Assembly: GCF_017352135.1 (NCBI RefSeq)
Contig: NZ_CP071454.1
Span: 3,311,001 to 3,375,000, forward strand
DNA from: Rhizobium lentis
GTDB lineage: Bacteria; Pseudomonadota; Alphaproteobacteria; Rhizobiales; Rhizobiaceae
Direction of reading: 5' to 3'
DNA: 64,000 bases
How positions within the stretch are numbered: position 1 is the stretch's first letter; each line of letters begins with the position of its first letter. A program made the translations under genes and the position numbers. Of this stretch, positions 8,947-17,511 are shown piece after piece. Below the pieces are notes generated by a model. That model saw only the letters and a list, made by a program, of their open reading frames with translations, had not been told where the DNA came from and searched no databases.

Positions 8947-10851
8947 TCAGCGCTCGAGCCTGGGAGAATCCGTCGCTCCGCTGCTCTTCGGCGGCAGGGA
9001 GAGAAGATGAGGCACATCCCGGGCCGGGCGCGGCGGACTGATGTGATAGCCCTGGATCTCGTCGCATTCCTCGCATTCGAGCAGCGTCATCTGGGCGGCG
9101 GTCTCGACGCCTTCGACGGTGACACGCATGCCGAGCGCATCGCCGAGCAGGATGATCGCGCGCATGATCGCGTGCGCTTCCTTGTTGTCGATGATGTCGT
9201 TGACGAAGGATTTGTCGATCTTGATCTTGTCGAAGGGAAAGCTCGAGAGATAGCTCAGCGAGGAATAGCCGGTGCCGAAATCGTCCATCGAGATGCGGAT
9301 TCCGCGCTGCTTCAGGGCGTGCAGGATCGGCAGCACCTCGTTGAGGTTCTCCATCAGCACGCTCTCGGTGATTTCGAGTTCGAGCCGCGACGGCGCCACC
9401 GCGGCGGCGGCAAGCGCTTCGCTGACGTCCTGCGTCAGGTCGCTGCTGCTGAATTGGATCGCCGAAACGTTGACTGCGACCTTGATGCCTTCCGGCCATT
9501 GCGCCGCATCCTTGCAGGCACGGCGCAAAACCCAGCGGCCGATATCGACGATGAGTCCGACTTCCTCCGCTAGCGGAATGAAATCCATCGGCGGTACGCG
9601 GCCTCGGACCGGATGGTTCCAACGGATCAACGCCTCGAAACCGCAGATCCGCCGCTCGGAAAGATCGTAGAGCGGCTGGTAATGCAGTTCGAATTCCTCA
9701 TTCTCGAGGGCGGCGCGAAGATCTGCCTCCAGCGCGTGGCGCAACTGCATCTGCGCTTCCATCTCGCCGGTGAAGAAGCGCTCGCGCTTGCGCCCGTCCG
9801 CCTTGGCATGCGACAGCGCCACGCCGGCATTTTTCAAAAGGATATCGGTTTCCTCGCCGTCCTGCGGAGCGATTGCAATCCCCATAGAGACGCTGAGCTC
9901 CACCTGTTTCTCGCCGTTCAGAAATGGCTCGGAAAGCTGGCGGCGAATCCGGTCAGCCAGCGCCGTCACGTTCGAGGGCTGCTGCTTGCCCGTCTGCAGG
10001 ATGGCGAATTCGTCCGAACCAAGGCGCGCCAGCGTGTTTTCCGAGCCGGCCGAAGCGCGGATGCGTTCCGCGACCTGCTGCAGGATCTTGTCGCCGACCG
10101 ACACGCCGATTGTATTGTTGATCGATTTGAACCGGTCGAGATTGAGGTGGACGAGGGCAATCTGCTGGTCCTGCTTGCGCTCGGCGAGCGTCGCATCGAC
10201 CTGTTCGCGGAAATATATCCGATTGGGGAGCCCGGTCAGGGGATCGTGGTGGGCAAGATAGGTGATCCGCTCGGCTGCCTTTCGATCCTCAGTAACGTCG
10301 GCATGGATGGCGATGTTGCTTCCGTCGGAGAGGACAGTCACCATGCTTTGAATGATGCGGCCATCATGCATCAGCCATTCGCGCCGACGGATGCTGCCGC
10401 TTCCGGCCTTGGCCGAGGCGGGCCGTGCGGTTCCTCGAACGAGCTTGGAGGCAGTGCTTTCGTTGCCGCGCATTTTGTCGACGAGTTCGGCGATCGTCGC
10501 GCCCGCGGCGATATCTTCCTGCGTCAGGCCGAAGAGCTGATGGAAACGGACATTGTAAAGCGTCAGTCGCTGCTCGGCGTCGAAGACACTGAGGCCGAGC
10601 GGCAGGTTGTTCAGGACGATCTCGAAGAGTCGTTTCTGTCCGTCGAACGCCTGACTGAGGGCCGACAGATTGCCTCTCAGCGTTTGGTTTTCCCTTAGCA
10701 GGGTTTCCGCGCTTCTTTCGATCGCATCATAGTCGCTTTCATGGCCGCGATAGGTTGCGATCACCAGCTCCATCAGACGCTGCGCATCGATCGATCCGTC
10801 GGCCATCACAGCCTCTATGCATTGTCGCCAAAAGAGCGCTTCGGCTTTCAT
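8947..10851 (-). CDS. PAS-GGDEF-EAL protein, likely c-di-GMP phosphodiesterase
   Basis: 634 residues with a helical N-terminus, a PAS-like domain (about 72-190), a GGDEF domain (about 195-360) and an EAL domain (about 375-620). The GGDEF half is degenerate: the active-site motif reads GSDEF (278-282) and the first metal-binding aspartate position reads LNLD rather than LDLD. The EAL half keeps FEALIRW (Glu406), LEITES, DDFGTGYSSL, KIDKSF and GVETAAQ. I infer phosphodiesterase activity, with GGDEF perhaps a GTP sensor. There is no transmembrane segment, so it is probably cytoplasmic. Confidence 0.9.
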   Translation of the reverse strand: MKAEALFWRQCIEAVMADGSIDAQRLMELVIATYRGHESDYDAIERSAETLLRENQTLRGNLSALSQAFDGQKRLFEIVLNNLPLGLSVFDAEQRLTLYNVRFHQLFGLTQEDIAAGATIAELVDKMRGNESTASKLVRGTARPASAKAGSGSIRRREWLMHDGRIIQSMVTVLSDGSNIAIHADVTEDRKAAERITYLAHHDPLTGLPNRIYFREQVDATLAERKQDQQIALVHLNLDRFKSINNTIGVSVGDKILQQVAERIRASAGSENTLARLGSDEFAILQTGKQQPSNVTALADRIRRQLSEPFLNGEKQVELSVSMGIAIAPQDGEETDILLKNAGVALSHAKADGRKRERFFTGEMEAQMQLRHALEADLRAALENEEFELHYQPLYDLSERRICGFEALIRWNHPVRGRVPPMDFIPLAEEVGLIVDIGRWVLRRACKDAAQWPEGIKVAVNVSAIQFSSSDLTQDVSEALAAAAVAPSRLELEITESVLMENLNEVLPILHALKQRGIRISMDDFGTGYSSLSYLSSFPFDKIKIDKSFVNDIIDNKEAHAIMRAIILLGDALGMRVTVEGVETAAQMTLLECEECDEIQGYHISPPRPARDVPHLLSLPPKSSGATDSPRLER

Positions 10852-11274
10852 GGGAAAGCGTCTTGGAGCATGGCAATGGGAAAGGCTGCCCGCGCCTGAT
10901 GAACGTGCCTCAAAATGCCGAACATGAAGACCCTTCTAAGACCAACATCGAAATTAGCTTTATGCGCTGAACGTCTAGTGGTAATGCCCGGTGACCATTT
11001 TGGAGCGGCCGGATTAATATTCGGTTGCAGTGCAGCAGTGGTGCACGTCGGTAGACGTCTGTTTTCTCTGTTGAAAACCACTGAAATACCGGGAAAGGCT
11101 TGGCCGAAGGCTGCTCCGAGTCCGCTCCGTTAACTTCTGTCAATCATTGTTAATGAGAAGTTAACAACTTATTGACGCACTGCGCAAATCAGTTTAACCA
11201 CCGAGTCAACAGTTCGTTCCCACCTCGTATTGCGTACAAACACCACCGGCAAAAGGCGGTGAATGGAGGTTTGT
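10852..11274. other. Divergent intergenic region, A+T-rich near the EF-hand gene
   Basis: This 423-base gap separates the divergent GGDEF-EAL and EF-hand genes. Its right half is A+T rich and contains a 9-base inverted repeat (annotated separately) and a TTGACG hexamer at 11172-11177 that could be a -35 element. No open frame in it looks genuine. Confidence 0.5.
11130..11164. promoter_or_regulatory. Inverted repeat upstream of EF-hand gene, possible operator
   Basis: TTAACTTCT (11130-11138) and AGAAGTTAA (11156-11164) are perfect inverted arms of nine bases separated by 17 bases. The repeat sits about 110 bases before the EF-hand gene and just upstream of a TTGACG hexamer. No T-tract follows, so an operator is likelier than a terminator. 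The binding protein is unknown. Confidence 0.35.
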
Positions 11275-11616
11275 ATGACCCGCACCACATCCGTTTCAGA
11301 CACGTCATATGCATATCTTGCGACGCTTTCCCGGCTCGATTCGAACGGTGACGGCGTGCTCAGCCGCGGCGAACGAGCCGCCGACGAGAAGCCCGGCATC
11401 ATCAAGGAACTTCTGGAAGAAGATACGGGGAACCAAACCCAGCCCAAATTTTCGGGCAGCCTGATCGCGCTGATGATGGACACGCGCGATAGCGGCACGA
11501 CAAGCAGCATTGCCGTACCCTATCCGTTGCAGCAGACCTCGCCCGCGACGGGCAGTCAATCCGACGATCTCTACCGCAACACCTACGGCCAGTTCGATTT
11601 CGACGCCGTCGCCTGA
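11275..11616 (+). CDS. Small EF-hand protein
   Basis: A 113-residue protein starting at 11275 after ATGGAGG. One canonical 12-residue EF-hand loop is visible at residues 22-33 (DSNGDGVLSRGE), with Asp22, Asn24, Asp26 and Glu33 as calcium ligands. There is no signal peptide or membrane segment. The remainder is not recognisable. A terminator-like hairpin follows the stop, so it is a monocistronic unit. A role in calcium binding is inferred only from the loop. Confidence 0.72.
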   Translation: MTRTTSVSDTSYAYLATLSRLDSNGDGVLSRGERAADEKPGIIKELLEEDTGNQTQPKFSGSLIALMMDTRDSGTTSSIAVPYPLQQTSPATGSQSDDLYRNTYGQFDFDAVA

Positions 11617-11641
11617 CAATGTCTGAACTCCCGTGATCTGC

Positions 11642-11667
11642 AAGCCGGCCCCGTTGGTCGGCTTTTC
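11642..11667 (+). terminator. Rho-independent terminator after EF-hand gene
   Basis: AAGCCGGCC (11642-11650) pairs with GGTCGGCTT (11656-11664) with one G-T wobble; the loop is five bases. It is followed by TTCTC, a short T-rich tail. It lies 25 bases after the EF-hand stop. Confidence 0.65.
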
Positions 11668-11742
11668 TCGTTGGATGCTTCGCAGAGGAACACCTTCCGG
11701 GCTGACACGTTCAGAAGGACAACCGGACGGAAGGAGATCTCC

Positions 11743-12258
11743 ATGAAAGCCACGCGCGTCATCGCCGCCCTGAGCCTGCTGGCGACTGCCTTGCCGGCAG
11801 GCGCTCAGGACAAGCAGACGGCGGTCGCCAATTTCCTCGGCAAGGACGGCAAGGAAACCGGCCGAGCCCAATTGACCGCCGCCGCCAATGGCGGCGTCCT
11901 GATCGAGGTGGAGATATCGGGGCTGCCGGCGAATAAATGGGTGGCCTTTCATGTTCATGAAACCGGCCGCTGCGACGCGGCGACCCATCACGAGTCGTCG
12001 GGCGGCCATTTCAACCCGGGCTCGACCGAGCACGGCATCCTCGCCGCCAAGGGGCCGCATGCCGGCGACATGCCAAATCAATATGTCGGCCAGGACGGCG
12101 TGCTGAGGGCCCAGATCTACGACGGCATGGTCACGCTCGACGGCAAGAAAGACGGCATTCGTGGCCGCGCATTGATGGTGCACGCCAATTCGGATGACAA
12201 TCGCAGCCAGCCATCCGGGGATGCCGGGGAAAGGCTCGCCTGCGGCGTGGTCCAATAG
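11743..12258 (+). CDS. sodC: Cu/Zn superoxide dismutase, periplasmic
   Basis: Converts superoxide to hydrogen peroxide and oxygen in the periplasm. The start at 11743 follows GGAAGGAGA and gives 171 residues with a signal peptide ending near Gly20-Ala21 (ALPAGAQD). Metal ligands are visible: His70, His72 (FHVHETGRC), His89 (GGHFNP), His97, His106, Asp109 (HAGDMPN) and His147. Cys77 and Cys167 can form the conserved disulfide. The gene is transcribed alone and is convergent with mscS. Confidence 0.95.
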   Translation: MKATRVIAALSLLATALPAGAQDKQTAVANFLGKDGKETGRAQLTAAANGGVLIEVEISGLPANKWVAFHVHETGRCDAATHHESSGGHFNPGSTEHGILAAKGPHAGDMPNQYVGQDGVLRAQIYDGMVTLDGKKDGIRGRALMVHANSDDNRSQPSGDAGERLACGVVQ

Positions 12259-12286
12259 GCCGACGACCGCCCCGCGCTGCAATGTT

Positions 12287-13171
12287 TCACTGTCGTGTCG
12301 GCTTTTCGGCCGTCGCCGCGCCGTTGGATCTTCTTCCCGGCGAGGAATTTCCATCGTCCCGCATAGCGGCCGGACCGCTCTTCTCGTCGAAGGCAAGTTT
12401 TACCCGTTTCACCATGTCGCGGCTGACCTGCCACCAATCACCGGTTTTTGCCCAGTAGCGCAGCGTCAGCGATATCGTGCTGTCTCCGAGGCTGTCGATG
12501 AATACGCTGGGTGCCGGTGACTGCAGCACCCTCGGGTTGCCTTTGGCAAGGCCCATCAACGTCTCCATCGCCAGGTCAAGGTCATCCTCACGAGAAATGT
12601 TGATTTTCAGGTCGTTCTGCCGCGTTGGTTCGCGGCTGAAGTTGGTGATCGGCGTGTTCCAGAGCGTCGAATTCGGTGCCAGCCGGTAGAGCCCGTCGCC
12701 GGTTCTGAGTTCCGTCGCAAACAATCCGATTTCGCGCACCGTGCCGGCCACGCTGCTGGTTTCGATATATTCGCCGACGCGGAACGGCCTGAGGATCAGC
12801 AGCATGATGCCGGCCGCGATATTCTGCAGCGTCCCCTGCAGCGCCAGCCCGATCGCCAGGCCGGCCGCGCCGAGGGCGGCGATGATCGAGGCGGTTTGGA
12901 CGCCGAATTGACCGAGCACGGTAATGAACACCAGGATCAGCAGCGCATAGCGCACCACATTGGTGAAGAAGCGGGCCAGTGTCTCGTCAATGCCATGGAT
13001 GCGCGACAAGCCCTCATAGGCCCAGCGGCTGACAAAGCCGGCGAGCGTCCAGCCGATGACGAGCAGGATGACGGCGCCGAGGATGGAGAAGGAATATTGG
13101 ACGGCAAGCGCACTTGCCTGGCTGAGTGCCGTACGGGTGGCGAGGAGGACATCGGCTGCTTGTTGTTCCAT
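12287..13171 (-). CDS. Small-conductance mechanosensitive channel, MscS family
   Basis: 294-residue inner-membrane channel that opens on osmotic downshift. Three N-terminal transmembrane segments lie at about residues 20-110. The pore-lining TM3 is rich in Gly/Ala (ALGAAGLAIGLALQGTLQNIAAG, about 94-116), followed by the MscS beta domain (RPFRVGEYIET). Length matches E. coli MscS. The C-terminal 20 residues are hydrophilic and low in complexity. Confidence 0.92.
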   Translation of the reverse strand: MEQQAADVLLATRTALSQASALAVQYSFSILGAVILLVIGWTLAGFVSRWAYEGLSRIHGIDETLARFFTNVVRYALLILVFITVLGQFGVQTASIIAALGAAGLAIGLALQGTLQNIAAGIMLLILRPFRVGEYIETSSVAGTVREIGLFATELRTGDGLYRLAPNSTLWNTPITNFSREPTRQNDLKINISREDDLDLAMETLMGLAKGNPRVLQSPAPSVFIDSLGDSTISLTLRYWAKTGDWWQVSRDMVKRVKLAFDEKSGPAAMRDDGNSSPGRRSNGAATAEKPTRQ

Positions 13172-13229
13172 GATCAGGCCCTGAGGATTGTTCGTGGTCG
13201 AGGCCTAGATGGAGCAGCCTGCTGCAGCG

Positions 13230-13760
13230 TCAACCGGAAGCAGTGTCCCGGATTGCCAGCACGAAGGGCGCGTTTCCGTCGGCATCGGCGCCGCGCCCGA
13301 TTGCCCGTACGGCCGCAACCAGTCGGCCGCCGCGGTTCAGCAACGTATCGCCGATCTCGATCAGCCGGACGTTCGGTGTCGCGAACGGCGAGGTGGCGCG
13401 CAGCCGGCGGGCAAGCTCTGCCTCGTCCTGATCCGGCGCGATCGACAGCGCGGCGATCAGGGCTCCGGCCGGCGATCGCGACACGCCCATCCAGCAATGG
13501 ATGAGCAGCGGAGTCTCTTGCCGCCACGACGCGGCAAACGCGATGATCGCCTGCACATGCGTTTCGTCAGGTGCCACGAGTCCGCCGGTGCCTTTGAAGG
13601 CGATGTCGTTCATCGAGAGCGTCAGGTGACGATCGGGCGCGATCACGCCCGGCCGATGAAAGGCCTGTTCTTTGGCGATCAGGCTGATCATGTCGCGCGC
13701 CTTGTGGCGCACCGCCATTTCGGCAATGCGTGACAGCGGCGAGACGACGATAAAGCTCAA
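13230..13760 (-). CDS. Tyrosine phosphatase-like protein
   Basis: The protein starts at a TTG codon at 13760 that overlaps the upstream HD gene's stop (TTGA), giving 176 residues; an ATG start is not available in a sensible place. The Cys-X5-Arg phosphatase P-loop is present as HCWMGVSRSP (Cys89, Arg95). This places it in the protein tyrosine/dual-specificity phosphatase superfamily. It is the last gene of a tightly overlapped operon with the HD hydrolase and the YgfZ-type protein. Substrate unknown. Confidence 0.83.
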   Translation of the reverse strand: MSFIVVSPLSRIAEMAVRHKARDMISLIAKEQAFHRPGVIAPDRHLTLSMNDIAFKGTGGLVAPDETHVQAIIAFAASWRQETPLLIHCWMGVSRSPAGALIAALSIAPDQDEAELARRLRATSPFATPNVRLIEIGDTLLNRGGRLVAAVRAIGRGADADGNAPFVLAIRDTASG

Positions 13761-14362
13761 GATACCACCCTCCGCTCTACCTCGATTGCCGCGAAGCGCT
13801 CGCAGAACAGCCGCTGTGCTTCGACCGCCGGCAGAGGCTCGATCATCAGCATCTCCTTGCTGATGCCGCGCGGCTGGCCGAAGAACTTCTGCGCCTCGGC
13901 CGGCGTGAAGCCGGCAAGCACGGTCGCCTCGAAATAGGCGGCGATCGTGTCGGCCTTCTTGATCCGGTCTTTGAGGTCGCGGGAGGGATGCGGCGGCAGG
14001 CCGAAGCGCAGGTGCACGGCGGCCTCCAACCGGGTTTCCACCATCTTGTAACCGCCGCCGACCACCGATTTGAACGGCGAGATCATGTCGCCGATCACAT
14101 ATTCCGGCGCATCGTGCAGCAGCGCCATCAGACACTCCTCCGGGCGCGCCTGGTTGATGCGGCGGAAAATATCTTCGACGACGAGACTGTGCTGTGCCAC
14201 TGAAAAAGCATGATCGCCTGATGTCTGGCCGTTCCAGCGCGCCACCCGCGCGAGTCCATGGGCGATATCGGCAAGTTCGACATCGAGCGGCGAGGGGTCG
14301 AGCAGATCGAGCCTGCGGCCGGACAGCATGCGTTGCCAGGCCCGCGGAACTTTGGCGGTCAC
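13757..14362 (-). CDS. HD-domain nucleotidase, YfbR-like
   Basis: 201 residues, starting from GTG at 14362, which overlaps the upstream gene's stop as GTGA. A longer frame to 14407 would run into the preceding gene without similarity. Features of YfbR-type 5'-deoxynucleotidases include ARW (41-43), SVAQHS with His58, HD at His83-Asp84 (LLHDAPEYVIGD) and Asp138 (KKADTIAAYFEA). It probably dephosphorylates nucleotides. It is translationally coupled to both neighbours. Confidence 0.86.
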   Translation of the reverse strand: MTAKVPRAWQRMLSGRRLDLLDPSPLDVELADIAHGLARVARWNGQTSGDHAFSVAQHSLVVEDIFRRINQARPEECLMALLHDAPEYVIGDMISPFKSVVGGGYKMVETRLEAAVHLRFGLPPHPSRDLKDRIKKADTIAAYFEATVLAGFTPAEAQKFFGQPRGISKEMLMIEPLPAVEAQRLFCERFAAIEVERRVVS

Positions 14363-15204
14363 GCGCTGGCCTCGTCGGGGCTGGTGGGGAAGACAAGGCC
14401 CGACCATTGGGGCAGGGCGAGAGAAACCGGCGTTTCGCCGGCGAGTAGCGGCGTGCCTTCCGCCATCGCGGCGCCGGCGCGGTCGATGCGCACGATCGCA
14501 AGTCCGCTGCCGCCCTCGACCGAACCGAGTGTCCCCACAGGCTTGCCGCCCGCGGTAATCTCCGTGCCCGCTCGAGGCAGAACCGTTGCGGCGGACACCG
14601 TGACGACGCGCCGGCGTGCGGTGCCGCGATGCTGCATGCGCGAGACGACTTCCTGGCCAACATAGCAGCCTTTCTTGAAGGAGAGGCCGCCGTTGAGATC
14701 CATCATCACGTCATGCGGGAAGGCATCCTGCAAGGCGTAGTCCGATCCTGACGTGACGATACCATGGCGGATGCGCAGCGCGTCGTAGAGCGACGGCGGG
14801 TCATCGCCGTGCCGTCCCGCCAGGCGGCTCAGCGTGACGCCCGCCTTGGCGAAGCGGCTGTCTCGCATGGCCCGGGCGCTACCGGCATCATCATCCCAGG
14901 ACACGGTGACGCCCTCTTCGGCATACGGGTCAAGGGTGATGGCGGCGCGCAGCTTGTACATCGTCAGTCGCTTCAGCAGGCCGTCGCGCTGGTCGGCATC
15001 CGTTTCGATGAGGTAGCCGTCGCCGTCCTGCCAGACCATGAAGTCGAACAGGATCTTGCCCTGCGGCGTCAGCAATGCGCCGGGCCGCGCCTCGTCCGGC
15101 GCAAGCGAAACGATATCGGTGGTGATCAGGTTCTGCAGGAAGGATTGGGCATCCGCGCCGCCGACGGAGAGCAATGAGCGGTCTTTCAGGAATACGGCTG
15201 GCAT
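14359..15204 (-). CDS. ygfZ: Folate-binding protein YgfZ / IBA57 family
   Basis: 281-residue GcvT-like protein. The signature KGCYVGQEVVSRMQHRG starts at residue 178, with Cys180 in the position needed by YgfZ/IBA57 proteins, which use tetrahydrofolate and support assembly or repair of certain iron-sulfur proteins. It is the first gene of a three-gene overlapping operon with an HD nucleotidase and a phosphatase-like protein. Confidence 0.9.
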   Translation of the reverse strand: MPAVFLKDRSLLSVGGADAQSFLQNLITTDIVSLAPDEARPGALLTPQGKILFDFMVWQDGDGYLIETDADQRDGLLKRLTMYKLRAAITLDPYAEEGVTVSWDDDAGSARAMRDSRFAKAGVTLSRLAGRHGDDPPSLYDALRIRHGIVTSGSDYALQDAFPHDVMMDLNGGLSFKKGCYVGQEVVSRMQHRGTARRRVVTVSAATVLPRAGTEITAGGKPVGTLGSVEGGSGLAIVRIDRAGAAMAEGTPLLAGETPVSLALPQWSGLVFPTSPDEASA

Positions 15205-15301
15205 GGCGGAACCTGTCGCGTTGTTCGTCGCTCAGAGGTATGACTTCGTGACGCGGATCGCAAGCGCCATGCGACTTGCGGAAGGCGCATGCGAGGTGGC
15301 G

Positions 15302-16060
15302 TCAGTCGCCCGCCGTGAAGAATTTCCACTTGCCCTCGGGCGTGATGCCGAGGCGGTAGAAATTATAGCCACCGAATTCCTGCATGTCGGAAAGGTCGCC
15401 GGCGGTCACGATGCGCAGCAGCTCGACTCGCTCCGGCGGCGTCAGCGACTTCAAATCCTTCTCGGCAAAATAGGGCCAGACATACATGTCGTCGGGTGTG
15501 CCCTGGCCGACATGGACGAAACCGGTGGAGACGATATCGAGCATGATGGCGAGGATTTCGTCCCCATCGGGATCGCCGGAAAGATCCTTCAGCGTGCCGA
15601 CCGGGTCGTCGGTCGCCTCGCCCACCGTCACCTGCGTCTGGTCTTTGCCGGAACCCATCAGCGGCCGCAGCCGTTCAAGATCGCCGGAGGCCGCGGCCTC
15701 GACGATCTGTTCGCGCATCTTGCGCACCGGCTCGGGCGCCTTGCTGATGTCGTAGATTACCTCGACCGGCTTGGATGCGTCCTGCGCGCCTGGCGTCTTG
15801 TCGACGCCCTGACTGTTCTGGCTGTTGACCAGCGGATCGGCCATGGGAACGCCGGGGGTGGAGCCCCCTTGAGGCTGGCTCTGCCCCTGGGCAGTTCCTT
15901 GGGCGGGCGGCGCGTCGCCGGGGGCCTGGCCGGGGATCTTGTGCAGTTCGGAAAGCGCGTAGGCCGAGGGCGCGAGGACGGCATTGCCGGCGGCAAGGCT
16001 GAACGCAAGCAGCACCGGCGCGAGAGGGATTCGCGAAACTTTCTCTTTACCGGTGCGCAT
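15302..16060 (-). CDS. Exported protein of unknown function
   Basis: 252 residues from the ATG at 16060; the longer frame upstream overlaps the neighbouring gene and lacks similarity. A signal peptide is visible (IPLAPVLLAFSLAAGNAVLAPSAYA, cleavage near residue 36). A Gln/Pro/Gly-rich linker (about 44-95) precedes a globular C-terminal domain with MYVWPYFAEKDLKSLTPPERVELLRIV. I do not recognise an enzymatic motif. It is probably periplasmic. It lies 17 bases after the 85-residue gene and may be cotranscribed with it. Confidence 0.75.
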   Translation of the reverse strand: MRTGKEKVSRIPLAPVLLAFSLAAGNAVLAPSAYALSELHKIPGQAPGDAPPAQGTAQGQSQPQGGSTPGVPMADPLVNSQNSQGVDKTPGAQDASKPVEVIYDISKAPEPVRKMREQIVEAAASGDLERLRPLMGSGKDQTQVTVGEATDDPVGTLKDLSGDPDGDEILAIMLDIVSTGFVHVGQGTPDDMYVWPYFAEKDLKSLTPPERVELLRIVTAGDLSDMQEFGGYNFYRLGITPEGKWKFFTAGD

Positions 16061-16076
16061 CAAACTCTCTGATAGG

Positions 16077-16334
16077 TTATTGCAGGGTGCGGTTCGCGGA
16101 AAATTCGCCGGCAAGCATGCGCTCGCGCAATGAATCAAGCAGGGCTTCGGCGCTGTTTTCCCCATGCAATCTGATGGTCTCGCGCAGGGCATGCGCGATG
16201 GCGGCGTCGGCAATGATCTCAGGTTCGATTCCGTCGGCCATGCCGTCGGCCCAAGCCTCGTTCTGGTACTCCAGAGCCGCCTGCATCTTCTCGTGGACGA
16301 TCATGTCGTCGATGTCGTTGAGGCTTGCTTCCAT
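16077..16334 (-). CDS. Small acidic protein of unknown function
   Basis: An 85-residue protein starting at 16334 after a GAGGAAAAG ribosome site; an alternative ATG at 16358 adds eight residues. It is Ala/Glu rich and predicted helical (EASLNDIDDMIVHEKMQAAL and following). It has no signal peptide or membrane segment and no family I recognise. The coding character fits the neighbourhood. Confidence 0.65.
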   Translation of the reverse strand: MEASLNDIDDMIVHEKMQAALEYQNEAWADGMADGIEPEIIADAAIAHALRETIRLHGENSAEALLDSLRERMLAGEFSANRTLQ

Positions 16335-16437
16335 TGTCTTTTCCTCAGAACTTCTCATGTCTTACTGCACCGTTAACAACACTAACAGCCTTTTCCCAAA
16401 ACGACACGTCCGCATGCGAAAACAGGTTAATTAATCG

Positions 16438-16854
16438 TCAATTTCCAAAGCGTGAGGTAATTTCTGTGGCAAGTGTTGCACCTTCGTTACGGTAGCGCTC
16501 TTCTGCCACGATGGCGGCCGGCGTGCAATCCGTATAGACGGAGGCAAAGGCGCGATAACCGCGATTGAAGGCCGCAGTCAGCTTTTCCCTGCGCTGCGGC
16601 TCGTTGCCGGTCTCCGAATCGAGGAGCCGCTTCATGCCGTCTCGCCATTCATCACCACCCGCCGCCTTGCACAGCGTTCGCAGATAATGCACCGAACCCA
16701 GCACCTCGGCGAACCGCGCCAGCTTGTCGTCATAGGGCACGGTCGCGACCGGCGGCGCGATCTCCTCCTGTGGAGGCGGCGTAGTCTTGCCCTGCGCCAT
16801 GGCGGGGCCGGCGAGCACGAGCAGGCACAGGACAAAGCGTCGAACGGGAATCAT
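16438..16854 (-). CDS. TIGR02301-type exported protein
   Basis: 138 residues from the ATG at 16854 (MIPVRRFVLCLLVLAGPAMA), which encodes a clean signal peptide ending at residue 20. An in-frame ATG at 16878 would put eight residues in front of it. The remainder (YDDKLARFAEVLGSVHYLRTLC to ITSRFGN) fits the TIGR02301 family of conserved alphaproteobacterial proteins of unknown function. A Nudix gene sits directly upstream on the same strand. Confidence 0.78.
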   Translation of the reverse strand: MIPVRRFVLCLLVLAGPAMAQGKTTPPPQEEIAPPVATVPYDDKLARFAEVLGSVHYLRTLCKAAGGDEWRDGMKRLLDSETGNEPQRREKLTAAFNRGYRAFASVYTDCTPAAIVAEERYRNEGATLATEITSRFGN

Positions 16855-16912
16855 GCCCCTAGTTGATACATTGAGCATGACGGCAACAAGGCGGGCGTGA
16901 AAGTTTCCACTT

Positions 16913-17329
16913 CTATTCGCCACCAGCCAGCCGCTCCGCGCATTCGAGCACGCTTTGCGGCACAGGCAGTCGCCGGATCTCCTCCACCGTGTACCAGCCG
17001 AGCGCCGCCGCATCGTCGGCGGCCTCCGCCACCATTTCCCGGTCGGCGTCGACGCGAAAGACGGAGAGGAAGAAATGGCTCTTGACGCTGCCGTCGGGCC
17101 CATGCGTCTTGAGGTCATATGTCGAAAACAGCCGCGGATTATGCGCTGAGATGCCGGTTTCCTCGCGGAACTCCCGCAGCGCCGTCTGCTCCGGCGTCTC
17201 GCCAGCCTCGGCCCGCCCGCCGGGAAAGGCATACATGTCGGCAGAAGGCGGATTGCGCCGCAACACCAGAAGGAAGCGTCCATCGCGTTCGAGAATGGCG
17301 GAGGAGGCGGCTTTCGCGGTTGAGGTCAT
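16913..17329 (-). CDS. Nudix hydrolase
   Basis: 138 residues from the ATG at 17329. The complete Nudix box GX5EX7REXXEEXG is present at residues 38-59 (GRAEAGETPEQTALREFREE...), preceded by the WYAFPGG-like segment MYAFPGG. Such enzymes hydrolyse nucleoside diphosphates linked to other groups; ADP-ribose or oxidised nucleotides are possible, but the substrate cannot be told. It is followed by the TIGR02301 gene. Confidence 0.9.
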   Translation of the reverse strand: MTSTAKAASSAILERDGRFLLVLRRNPPSADMYAFPGGRAEAGETPEQTALREFREETGISAHNPRLFSTYDLKTHGPDGSVKSHFFLSVFRVDADREMVAEAADDAAALGWYTVEEIRRLPVPQSVLECAERLAGGE

Positions 17330-17511
17330 CGGGCTGCTCTTGCTGTGACGGCCTATTCTATCCCATAGGCGGATCATTGCACGCCGCTGCTGTCTGGCCT
17401 CCCCAATTTTTTGTGGGGTAGCTTTCAAACAGGCCCCCAAAAGCTGCGCGGCGGTTCCGGAGGTAGCGACATGTGTGCAACAAGTTGTCGAAATATTCGA
17501 AAGGGCTTTGC

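Noticed and set aside
13760..14663. Upstream extension of the tyrosine phosphatase-like gene to a 477-residue protein
   Set aside because: The extension runs antiparallel in content through the HD and YgfZ genes in another frame on the same strand; those genes have intact family motifs. The real start is the TTG at 13760.
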